Below are positions 9,901-16,630 of a stretch of DNA of 64,000 bases, one piece after another. The stretch spans positions 399,943-463,942 of the forward strand of contig NZ_VDOR01000002.1 in the NCBI RefSeq assembly GCF_007666205.1, in the 5' to 3' direction. The position numbers and the translations under genes were made by a program. The notes under the pieces are model-generated. The model did not search any database, was not told where the DNA came from, and saw only the letters and a program-made list of their open reading frames with translations. This DNA comes from Kocuria palustris (GTDB lineage Bacteria; Actinomycetota; Actinomycetes; Actinomycetales; Micrococcaceae). Each line of letters begins with the position of its first letter. Positions within the stretch are counted from its first letter, which is position 1.

Positions 9901-11186
9901 GGTACGGCGAGCTCGCCGCCGGGCACGAGGGCGTGCAGTCGCCGAACGTCGAGGTGCGCCGCGTCGTCCAGCTCGTGATCCGCCATGCCCGCCTGCACCC
10001 GGAGCGGTCGCTGGCCGTCGTGACGCCGAGCTCCCGCCACGCGGCCCGGGTCGCCCAGGGCGTCAGCGCCGTGCTCGGGCAGCGGCCCGAGCTGCGGGAG
10101 TTCTTCCGGCCCGGCCCCGAGTCCTTCCGCGTGGTCGACCTGCACCGGGCGGTGGGGCTCCAGCGCGACACCGTGATCTTCAGCCTCGGCTTCGGCCGCA
10201 CGGACCACGACCGGGTGCTGCCCTACCTCGGCCAGCTCTCGGACCGGGACGGGCGCCGCGGCTTCGTGCTGGGCATGACGCGCTCCCGCCAGAACACGGT
10301 CGTGGTCTCGTCGATCCGGCCGGAGGACGTCGAGCCCAGCTCGCTGCAGAACGGCGCCCGCGACCTGCACCGCCTCCTGCGCCGCGTCGAGGAGGCGGGC
10401 AACGTCCGCCGGGACGCGACCGACGAGCCCCTGCTCACGGGGGCCGCGGAGCAGCCCGATGCCGCTCCCGGGACGAGCGCAGGGCCCGACGGCGATGCGG
10501 AGGCCGCGGCCGGGGAGGTCCACGACGCGCGCGAGACGGCCGCGCAGCCGCACGGCGAGTCGGCGCCCGGGGGATCGGAGCGCGGCGGGCCGGCGCCGGG
10601 CGGCCGCCCCCGCCTGTCGCTCGTGTCCGATCCGGACGCCCGGCCGCAGGGCAGCGGGGGCTCCTCGGCCGGCGGGGGGGCCGACGGACCCGCGGACGAC
10701 GGCCCCGGTGAGGAGGCCGAGCAGGAGCCCGCGGTCCTGGTGCACGATCCCATGGAGCTCGCCGATGCGGCCGTCCACGAGGACGCCCTGGTCCAGGACC
10801 TGTCGCGGCGACTGGTGCAGCGCGGCGCGGCCGTGCGCCATCACCACGAGGACGTCATCGACCTGGTGGCCTGGGCCGAGACGGCGGAGTCCCTGTCGGC
10901 CGGGGCCGTCGTCGCGCCGCGCTCCGACGACCGCCCCGTGCGGATCCCGGTCGCCGTCGTCTCCGACGGCACGGACGCCGTGGCGCGCATGTCCGTGCGC
11001 GAGCGCTCCCGGCTGCGCCCGCAGCAGCTCGAGCGCAGCGGCTGGAACCACCTCACGCTGTGGACGATCGAGGTGTTCACCCAGCCCGACGCCGTGGCCG
11101 ATCTCATCGCCCGCTACCTGGGTCTGAGCGCCGATCGCTCCCAGCGGTCCGCAGGCGGCAGCGCGTCGGGCTCCCGCGGCCGATGA
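6972..11186 (+). CDS. DUF4011-type SF1 helicase/nuclease-like protein with degenerate motifs
   Basis: 1404 residues; I start at the ATG at 6972 because CTAGGAGAAG lies just upstream. The N-terminal part (about 20-260) resembles DUF4011. An SF1 ATPase-like core follows: a Walker A-like 'AAPGTGQIAT' (327-335) with Gln/Ile where Lys/Ser are expected, a Walker B-like 'VVVLDGEST' (D864) instead of an Asp-Glu pair, and a motif VI-like 'GMTRSRQ' (T1103-R1106). After a Pro/Gly/Ala-rich linker (about 1160-1255) the end resembles the MTES_1575 endonuclease-like domain ('VVSDGTDA', D1332, then 'RSRLRPQQLERSGWNHLTLW'). The architecture is a helicase-nuclease, but key catalytic residues look lost. It overlaps the next small gene by 4 nt. 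Its cellular role is unknown. Confidence 0.8.
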   Translation: MSPSSESGTTAPSGSSAAGRGAPETVSLQAWTRQMDAYTGPDTLLDFNQVDNVCIDLTEANSSGQAQLMMGRPTRLSTIMREQAGLQRASRAARILRTKIHELSSQHGLDAAYLAAGTASWLQGPPRGRPGEEHGPSARGHAARADRQGAQRRCIAPVLLAPVTIRPRSDGDDFDLQIVGPAQLNPAMVRRLLADHGIDLSTGEIARLAYGTRRLDPAPVLESLRMAASDVPGMHVDHRLLISTFADLHDRPADEHVPVRTDVIRDLARLKSTAVGKIPQPRPLTNRCAPLDERDPASELLLLDADGSQQEVVDLAGQGESFVVTAAPGTGQIATAVNTVGALMAQGRSVLVLGERRAALSDFHRGFEMLGLSSSVLELGSHLTGEDVAAQLIESITRVERAREPELSGLHEQLRSVRDLLAGHIDALHRQRPRVEASAYQAMQALARLTARPDGPTTRVRFSRGVLDAAAHRTEITRQLERAAELGAFDAETLDGPWEGARLVNEEETRQARHLAQSLLLELSTLETGMRGVLSVSGLRPGSTVPEWGQQLRLLQEVESSLRSFTPDIFDRPVTDLIAATAGASWRRDHAIEMSGLQRSRLRKAAKEYIRPGVHLSDLHASLVKVQSERDRWRSWSATIEKPEVSDAVDDVAEMQQRFVEDLEGLMIALEGSRTGAGLMDLDAAQLRDVLTALIDDETSLETIPERTLLLEGLRDRGLGEFVDDLIDRRVPGRRVAEEFDLAWWQSSLEAMAADDGLLPMTEGSSLRRAEQEFRRADSAHISSGPARLSWAQAQRWRRLLQEQPEAAGELRAMLRQGSAPLPQLLRACGDLTRALAPVWTASPLVLSAALPDDVEIDAVVVLDGESTPLAAVLPAVTRAQQVIVLGDPALGRPQPFTVAPMTGPEPGPVAEVDSAFDALARVVDRRRLRVLYRDLDPELFEQLNQDFYEGSLTRLPSGAALTDGDSRLEVEYVADGYGELAAGHEGVQSPNVEVRRVVQLVIRHARLHPERSLAVVTPSSRHAARVAQGVSAVLGQRPELREFFRPGPESFRVVDLHRAVGLQRDTVIFSLGFGRTDHDRVLPYLGQLSDRDGRRGFVLGMTRSRQNTVVVSSIRPEDVEPSSLQNGARDLHRLLRRVEEAGNVRRDATDEPLLTGAAEQPDAAPGTSAGPDGDAEAAAGEVHDARETAAQPHGESAPGGSERGGPAPGGRPRLSLVSDPDARPQGSGGSSAGGGADGPADDGPGEEAEQEPAVLVHDPMELADAAVHEDALVQDLSRRLVQRGAAVRHHHEDVIDLVAWAETAESLSAGAVVAPRSDDRPVRIPVAVVSDGTDAVARMSVRERSRLRPQQLERSGWNHLTLWTIEVFTQPDAVADLIARYLGLSADRSQRSAGGSASGSRGR

Positions 11187-11416
11187 CGCCGCCCGCCCCC
11201 GGGGCGCGTCGACCGCGCGGCTCGCGCCGGGCCGTCGGCGGCGTTCCTGCCGCGTCCTCGCCGCCGTCGGCTCGAGGCACCGACGCGGCGGGCGAGGACC
11301 GGCACGAGAGCGAGCCCCGCTCCGGGCGGCCCGCGCCGGAGACCCTCGACGAGGTCGCCGACGATGCGGAGCGCGACCGCTGGCTCGCCTCCCAGCGCCC
11401 GCCCCACTGGGGCTGA
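11183..11416 (+). CDS. Small hypothetical protein coupled to the helicase-like gene
   Basis: 77 residues starting in an ATGA overlap with the upstream stop. A disordered Pro/Arg/Ser-rich first half is followed by an acidic helix-like segment 'ETLDEVADDAERDRWLASQRPPHWG'-type end (Trp, Arg and Pro-rich last dozen residues). It has no recognised domain. The overlap and the better-than-random composition of the tail argue for a real gene, perhaps a partner of the large protein. Confidence 0.6.
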   Translation: MTPPAPGARRPRGSRRAVGGVPAASSPPSARGTDAAGEDRHESEPRSGRPAPETLDEVADDAERDRWLASQRPPHWG

Positions 11417-11510
11417 GCCGGCGGCCGGGCTCCGTGCCCCGCCGCGTCGCGGCGGGGGATGGGCCGGGGCCGGCTGCTCCCGTCGAGCGGCTGCGGGCGG
11501 GGCGGGGCGC

Positions 11511-12518
11511 TCAGGGAGGGCCGGGCCGTCCCGACTCCGCCGGGGCCGCGACGAGCACGGGGACGAGCTCGCCCTCGGGCGTCGAGGCGATGCGCTCGGC
11601 GGTGGCCGCATCGGCGCCGACCACGAGCAGATCGTCCTGGACCTCCTGAGAGGACTCGAGCAGGCCGTCCGACGGGGCGGCGGGGTCGGCGACCCACAGG
11701 ACGGGAAGCCCCGCCGCCACCCGCGCAGCGCCGGGGTCGGCGGCATCCCCCGTGCCGCCGTCCTCCGGATCCGCGGGAGGATCGGAGGCGTCCGCGTCGT
11801 GCCCGGCCCCGTCCGAGGCCCGTCCGTCGGCGCGGATGAGATCCACGTGCTGTCCCGGGCGGACGTGGGCCAGCGTCCCGGGATCGGCCACGCGCAGGGT
11901 CACCGCCGTCGATCCCGGCGGCTGCCCGGAGAGCAGGTCGGGGCCCAGGACCGAGGGCCCCGTCAGCGGCTGCCCCTCGACCACGGCGGCGGCCAGCGTG
12001 CGCCCGACCCATGCCGCAGCGGGATCATCGCTCGGCCGCCTCTGCGCGACGGGGCTGTCCGCGGCCGCCCCGGCGGCGCTCGACGGGCGGGCTGCGGGCG
12101 CGGCCTCCGGGACCGCAGAGCCGGCCTCGGCGGCCGCCCCGCCGCTCGGAGGGGCGGCCCCGGCGGGGGCCAGCGCGAGGGGGTAGTCCACGACCCGCAG
12201 ATCGTCGGCCGAGAGCACGGCGCCGGCCCCGAGGGAGCGGGCTGCCACCACGGTCGGGACGGTCTCCTGGGGCCCCGGGCTGACCTGCAGGACGGCGATC
12301 GCGGCCGCCGCGCTGAGCAGCACCGCGGCGATCAGACGACGGCGCCGGGACAGAGCCGTGCGCAGCGCGATGCCCAGGGGGTAGCGCGCTCGCCGGGGCG
12401 TGCGCGGCATGCGGCGCGTGCGGGACGCGGGGGAGCGGCCGAGGCGCTCTGACGGCGCGCGCCCGGCTCGGCCGGTGCGGCGGCTGTCGGAGGGGCGGAC
12501 GGGCCGTCGGTGCATCAT
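11511..12518 (-). CDS. SAF-domain (CpaB/RcpC-like) membrane-anchored protein
   Basis: 335 residues: a basic N-terminus (about 50 residues), one TM helix (about 62-80), then a SAF domain ('VVAARSLGAGAVLSADDLRVVDYP') of the kind found in Flp-pilus CpaB proteins and in antifreeze-like/flagellar chaperones. A Pro/Ala/Ser-rich insert interrupts the domain. The second half ('VTLRVADPGTLAHVRPGQHVDL') resembles the RcpC/CpaB C-terminus, again with an Asp-rich insert. No Flp cluster surrounds it. The start at 12518 follows a -10 by 6 nt. Its function is uncertain. Confidence 0.8.
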   Translation of the reverse strand: MMHRRPVRPSDSRRTGRAGRAPSERLGRSPASRTRRMPRTPRRARYPLGIALRTALSRRRRLIAAVLLSAAAAIAVLQVSPGPQETVPTVVAARSLGAGAVLSADDLRVVDYPLALAPAGAAPPSGGAAAEAGSAVPEAAPAARPSSAAGAAADSPVAQRRPSDDPAAAWVGRTLAAAVVEGQPLTGPSVLGPDLLSGQPPGSTAVTLRVADPGTLAHVRPGQHVDLIRADGRASDGAGHDADASDPPADPEDGGTGDAADPGAARVAAGLPVLWVADPAAPSDGLLESSQEVQDDLLVVGADAATAERIASTPEGELVPVLVAAPAESGRPGPP

Positions 12519-12524
12519 GCCGGC

Positions 12525-12530
12525 ACGCTA
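12525..12530 (-). promoter_or_regulatory. -10 element, leaderless SAF-protein mRNA
   Basis: On the minus strand TAGCGT is followed by GCCGGC and the ATG at 12518. Confidence 0.6.
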
Positions 12531-12661
12531 GGGGAGGCGGTGCGTCCTCATGCGCGGCCGTTCTGCGCCGCGGGCGGGGTCCCCGGGACCGGGGCGGCAT
12601 CGCCGCTGCTGTGGAGCCGCGGCGGCCCGGGCTCGCCCCTCGGGAGTGGGGCGGGCGGGAA

Positions 12662-12988
12662 TCAGTCGGCGGAGCCGCCCGAGGTCCCCGAGGAGCTCGC
12701 GGAGCCGGCAGAGCCCGTGGCGCCGGACGAGCTCGAGGCACTGGACGTGCTCGAGGCCGCGCCCGAGTCGGAGCCCGGGCCGGAGGACCCCGACCCGGAT
12801 CCGGACGCGCCGGAGCGGGAATCGGTCCGGTAGAAGCCCGAGCCCTTGAACACGACGCCCACGGAGTTGAACTGCTTGCGCAGATCGCCGCCGCACTCGG
12901 GGCACTCGGTCAGCGGGTCGTCGGAGAACGACTGGCGGACCTCGAGCTGGTGGCCGCAGCTCTTGCACTTGTACGCGTAGACGGGCAC
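12662..12988 (-). CDS. FmdB-family zinc-ribbon protein with Ser/Gly tail
   Basis: 108 residues. The zinc ribbon uses C8-x2-C11 and C29-x2-C32, followed by 'FNSVGVVFKGSGFYRTD', diagnostic of the family. The rest is a low-complexity Ser/Gly/Ala tail. The M. tuberculosis relative in the same neighbourhood (Rv0991c, Ruc) is described as a redox-regulated chaperone, so this could be one too; that is an inference from family and position. GTG start at 12988 with GGAGG upstream. It lies between the SAF gene and the cyclo-ligase on the same strand. Confidence 0.93.
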   Translation of the reverse strand: MPVYAYKCKSCGHQLEVRQSFSDDPLTECPECGGDLRKQFNSVGVVFKGSGFYRTDSRSGASGSGSGSSGPGSDSGAASSTSSASSSSGATGSAGSASSSGTSGGSAD

Positions 12989-13093
12989 GGAAGACCTCCG
13001 AAGGCGGGTGCGGCACCTGTCGTGCCGACGGGGCGGTCGGTGCCGGCCGGGGCGCAGCGGCGCAGCCGGTCCGGCATCGGGGGAGCGGCCATG

Positions 13094-13099
13094 ATTCTA
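13094..13099 (-). promoter_or_regulatory. -10 element for the FmdB gene
   Basis: TAGAAT on the minus strand, about 105 nt upstream of the GTG, giving a leadered transcript with a GGAGG Shine-Dalgarno. Confidence 0.45.
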
Positions 13100-13161
13100 T
13101 GCCGCCCGGGCGGGCGCTCCCGCCGATGCGCAGCCGGCCCCGTTCGACGGCGCGAGCGTCC

Positions 13162-13791
13162 TCAGCCGCGCAGCTCGACGGTCCCGCGCTCCGTCAGCGC
13201 GATCGGGAGCCTGGCATCCCACGGCTCCCCGGGAACCGCGCCGGCCGGCAGCACCTCCCGGGCGAAGACGCACGCCGCAGCGGGGGTCCCCGGTCTCAGC
13301 CCCTCCAGGAACGTGTCGTAGAAGCCGCCGCCCATCCCCAGCCGCAGCCCCGAGCGATCGACAGCCAGTGCGGGCACGAGCACGAGCCCGATCTCCTCCG
13401 GCGCGGGCTCGCGGGGGCCGACGGGCTCGTGCAGCCCGCCGGGACCGGACGGGGCGAACCCGGTCGAGGGCAGCCAGCGGGTCCACAGCATGGCGCGCCG
13501 CGGCTGCGTCACCGGCAGCAGGACGGGTCGGTGCGACAGCTGCCGGCGCAGCGCGCTCGTGAGCGGGGGCTCGTCGGGCAGCGGCAGGAACGCGAGCAGG
13601 GCGCCGTCGGGGTGCCGGGCGAGCAGCTGCTCGAGCGCCTCGGCGAAGCCCGCGGCCGCCGCCGCGCGGGCGCGCGCGTCGGCCCGGGCCCGCCGGTCCC
13701 GCAGGCTCCGGCGGAGGTCGCGCTTGGCCTCGCGGGCCCCATCGGGCCGCGGTGGGCAGGACGGGCGGACGTCGTCGTCGGGGCGGGACAT
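13162..13791 (-). CDS. 5-formyltetrahydrofolate cyclo-ligase
   Basis: Converts 5-formyl-THF to 5,10-methenyl-THF with ATP, recovering a folate storage form. The 209-residue protein has the conserved 'KRDLRRSLRDRR' N-terminus and the phosphate-binding 'LGMGGGFYDTFL' loop near residue 155. The frame stays open far upstream, but homology begins at the ATG at 13791. A weak CATGAT stands 6 nt before it, compatible with a leaderless start. It is divergent from galU, as in mycobacteria. Confidence 0.93.
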   Translation of the reverse strand: MSRPDDDVRPSCPPRPDGAREAKRDLRRSLRDRRARADARARAAAAAGFAEALEQLLARHPDGALLAFLPLPDEPPLTSALRRQLSHRPVLLPVTQPRRAMLWTRWLPSTGFAPSGPGGLHEPVGPREPAPEEIGLVLVPALAVDRSGLRLGMGGGFYDTFLEGLRPGTPAAACVFAREVLPAGAVPGEPWDARLPIALTERGTVELRG

Positions 13792-13914
13792 GCCGCCATC
13801 ATGGCAGGCCCGCGCGGCCCCGGGAGGCCCCTTGCGGGCTGCCGGCTCCCGCCGCCCCACAAATGCGGGCGCAGCGGCTCGGGCGGCACGCGCCGCGACC
13901 GGCGGCCGGTCGGC

Positions 13915-13920
13915 TAGCCT
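13915..13920 (+). promoter_or_regulatory. -10 element, leaderless galU mRNA
   Basis: TAGCCT, 6 nt (TTCGGC) before the ATG at 13927. The divergent cyclo-ligase gene starts 136 nt away. Confidence 0.65.
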
Positions 13921-13926
13921 TTCGGC

Positions 13927-14856
13927 ATGAGCACTGAGAACCCGACGCGCACCGTCCGCAAGGCCGTCCTGCCCGCAGCCGGGCTGGGCACCCGTTTCCT
14001 CCCCGCGACCAAGGCGACTCCCAAGGAGATGCTCCCGGTCGTGGACCGCCCGGCGATCCAGTACGTCGTGCAGGAGGCCGTCGACGCCGGCCTGAGCGAT
14101 CTGCTCGTGATCACGGGCCGCTCCAAGCGCGCGCTCGAGGACCACTTCGACCGGATCCCCGCGCTGGAGGCCCAGCTCAAGGAGTCCGGCAAGGACGAGC
14201 TGCTCGAGGCCGTCGAGCACGCCTCCGAGCTGGGCGACCTGCACTACCTCCGCCAGGGCGACCCCAAGGGCCTCGGCCACGCCGTCCTGCGGGCCAGGAC
14301 GCACGTGGGCGACGAGCCCTTCGCCGTGCTGCTGGGCGACGACCTGATCGACGAGAAGGAGGATCTGCTCGTCGAGATGATCCGGGTCCAGGAGCGCACC
14401 GGCGGCTCCGTGGTCGCTCTGCTCGAGGTCCCGCAGGACAAGATCGGCTCCTACGGCTGCGCCGACGTCACCCCCGTCGAGGGCGAGGACTACGTGCGGA
14501 TCAACGGCCTGGTCGAGAAGCCCGAGCCGGCGGAGGCCCCCTCCAACCTGGCCATCATCGGCCGCTACGTCCTGCACCAGGGGGTGTTCGATGTCCTCGA
14601 GCACACCGAGCCCGGCCGCGGCGGGGAGATCCAGCTGACTGACGCGCTCGCCGAGATGGCGGGCCAGGAGGGCGAGGGGGGCGGCGTCTACGGCGTCGTC
14701 TTCCGCGGCCGTCGCTACGACACCGGCGACAAGCTGTCCTACCTCAAGGCCAACGTCACCATCGCCTCGGAGCGCGAGGACCTCGGCCCCGAGCTGCGCG
14801 AGTGGCTGATCGAGTTCGCCGAGGGGCTCCAGGGCCGGGGGACCGGCCAGGCGTGA
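13927..14856 (+). CDS. galU: UTP-glucose-1-phosphate uridylyltransferase
   Basis: Makes UDP-glucose for wall polysaccharides and glycolipids. 309 residues with the nucleotidyltransferase signature 'GTRFLPATKATPKEMLPV' at about residues 20-37 and 'LGDDLIDEKEDLL' later, a full-length family member. The stop overlaps a GTG start for the acetyltransferase (GTGA), so the two are coupled. In mycobacteria a gephyrin/MoeA-like gene stands between these two; it is missing here. Confidence 0.97.
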   Translation: MSTENPTRTVRKAVLPAAGLGTRFLPATKATPKEMLPVVDRPAIQYVVQEAVDAGLSDLLVITGRSKRALEDHFDRIPALEAQLKESGKDELLEAVEHASELGDLHYLRQGDPKGLGHAVLRARTHVGDEPFAVLLGDDLIDEKEDLLVEMIRVQERTGGSVVALLEVPQDKIGSYGCADVTPVEGEDYVRINGLVEKPEPAEAPSNLAIIGRYVLHQGVFDVLEHTEPGRGGEIQLTDALAEMAGQEGEGGGVYGVVFRGRRYDTGDKLSYLKANVTIASEREDLGPELREWLIEFAEGLQGRGTGQA

Positions 14857-15488
14857 TCCCGCGGGCTGAATGGCCCGTCACCCTGTCCTGGGGAGCCCTC
14901 GCCCTGCGTCCCCTCTCCGCGCGCGATCGCGGGGAGTGGGACGCCGTGCGGTGGGAGAACAGGGACTGGCTCGGGCCCTGGGAGGCGACGAATCCCGAGC
15001 CCTCGGAGGAGCTGCCCTCGTTCGGGAGCTTCGTGCGGCGGCAGAACCGGGAGGCCCGCGCCGGGCGCAGCCTGCCGTGGATCATCACCGAGCGCCGGCC
15101 CGACGGCCGCCGCGCCCTCGTGGGCCAGCTGAGCGTCTCGAACATCGTGGCCGGCGCATCGCGCAGCGCCTCGATCGGGTACTGGGTGGACGGCGGCAGC
15201 GCCGGGCGGGGCATCGCGCCGATGGCCGTGGCCATGGCATGCGACTACTGCTTCCAGCACCGCCGCCTCCACCGGATCGAGATCAACATCCGGCCCGAGA
15301 ACGCGGCCTCCCTGCGCATCGTCGAGAAGCTCGGCTTCCGCGACGAGGGGCTGCGGCGGGACCTCCTGCACATCGCCGGCAAGTGGGCGGATCATCGCAG
15401 CTTCGCGCTCACAGCGCCGGAAGCCGGACCGGAGGGGCTCGTCCGGCGCTTCACGGGCACGTCGCAGCCGCTGGTCGTCGGCCGCTGA
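14853..15488 (+). CDS. RimJ-type GNAT N-acetyltransferase
   Basis: 211 residues. The acetyl-CoA site is at 'WVDGGSAGRGIAPMAV' (about residue 110) and the C-terminal family motif at 'INIRPENAASLRIVEKLGF'. RimJ-like enzymes acetylate protein N-termini (S5 in E. coli); the substrate here is unknown. The GTG at 14853 overlaps the galU stop. Confidence 0.9.
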   Translation: MIPRAEWPVTLSWGALALRPLSARDRGEWDAVRWENRDWLGPWEATNPEPSEELPSFGSFVRRQNREARAGRSLPWIITERRPDGRRALVGQLSVSNIVAGASRSASIGYWVDGGSAGRGIAPMAVAMACDYCFQHRRLHRIEINIRPENAASLRIVEKLGFRDEGLRRDLLHIAGKWADHRSFALTAPEAGPEGLVRRFTGTSQPLVVGR

Positions 15489-15650
15489 CGGCCGCTGCCG
15501 CGGTCGAGCACGGCGCTTCCCTGCGGCCCATTCCGGGCGAAGTATGGGATCATGTCGTGCAGATCAGCCCCGCAGGAGCGCGCCGTCGGCCGGACGCGCC
15601 CGAACCTGACGCTCACCACGCACCCACGAGACCACCGAGGAGCCCGGACG

Positions 15651-16469
15651 ATGCCGAGCAGCCGCACTCAGCCTTCAGCCGGTGCCTTCGACGGCCTGGT
15701 GATCAGGCGGGATCGCGTGGCCGTGGCCCTGCTGGGGGCGGCGTGCCTGGCGCTGGCCGTGATCACCGGCCTGCTGGCGCCCTTCACGGCCGTGAGCTGG
15801 CCCTGGCCCGTGTTCCTGCTCCTGCTCAGCGCGGGGAGCCTGGCGGCGCTCGTCTACCTGGCGGATCAGGAGCGGGCCGCCGGCGCGCTGCCCGCGGCGG
15901 AACCCGCCGAGGGCCGGGGCCGGGCCGTGATCGAGACCTCCGTGAGCGAGCAGGAGACGATCGAGGACCAGCTCTTCGACCACGAGGAGCACGTCGCGCG
16001 CGACACCGGGCTGCGGGAGCAGCGCGATCGCCGGGATCTCGACCTGCCGGACGACCGGCAGTTCATGGACGATCTGCGGTTCGAGGACGAGCAGGAGCCG
16101 GCGATCCGCCGCGCGCCGGCGGCGCAGTACATCCCGCCGCGCACCGGCGCCCACCCCGCGGACTCCCGGCGGGCCGTGGCCGCGCAGTCGGCGCCCACCC
16201 ACGAGGAGCTGCGCGCGGTCGCCCGCCGTGTGGCGCAGCAGTCCTCGCAGGGCCGGGGCGAGTCCTGGGAGCCGATCACGGTGCCCAAGCCCACCTACAC
16301 CCGCGCCGCCGTCGCCCCCCGGCGCGCGCCCGAGCCCCTGCAGTCCCCGTCCGCGCCCAAGTCCTCCGGCCGTCCGCTGCAGGAGGCCGCGCAGGCTCCG
16401 CAGCCCGAGCCGCGGACGGGATCCGCGTCGCTCGACCTCGACGACGTCCTGTCCCGCCGTCGGGCCTGA
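15651..16469 (+). CDS. Two-helix membrane protein with long cytoplasmic tail, in SepX/GlpR position
   Basis: 272 residues: two adjacent TM helices (about 24-43 and 49-66), then a charged, probably disordered region. GAGGAG 8 nt upstream sets the ATG at 15651. The order galU-acetyltransferase-membrane protein matches Rv0993/0995/0996, whose membrane member and its Streptomyces/Corynebacterium counterparts (SepX, GlpR) act in septation and polar growth. I assign it to that position by synteny and topology; the tail sequence is not diagnostic. Confidence 0.7.
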   Translation: MPSSRTQPSAGAFDGLVIRRDRVAVALLGAACLALAVITGLLAPFTAVSWPWPVFLLLLSAGSLAALVYLADQERAAGALPAAEPAEGRGRAVIETSVSEQETIEDQLFDHEEHVARDTGLREQRDRRDLDLPDDRQFMDDLRFEDEQEPAIRRAPAAQYIPPRTGAHPADSRRAVAAQSAPTHEELRAVARRVAQQSSQGRGESWEPITVPKPTYTRAAVAPRRAPEPLQSPSAPKSSGRPLQEAAQAPQPEPRTGSASLDLDDVLSRRRA

Positions 16470-16630
16470 GCGGCTCGCCGCGGCACCGCGCCCCGGCATC
16501 ACCAGCGGCCGCGTCGCCCCACGGCGATGCGGCCGTCGACCTTCCGCGCCGCCTCCTCCGGCTGACCGAGGAGCCGCGCCCACCGGCACCTGCACCGCCA
16601 GGACCCCCCCCAGAGAGGACGGATCAGGCC

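Noticed and set aside
14870..16630. Open frame running in phase upstream of the CYTH-CHAD gene over the acetyltransferase and membrane-protein genes.
   Set aside because: It overlaps two well-supported genes in another frame, is Arg/Ala/Pro-rich like a GC-shadow, and the CYTH homology plus ribosome site begin at 16631.
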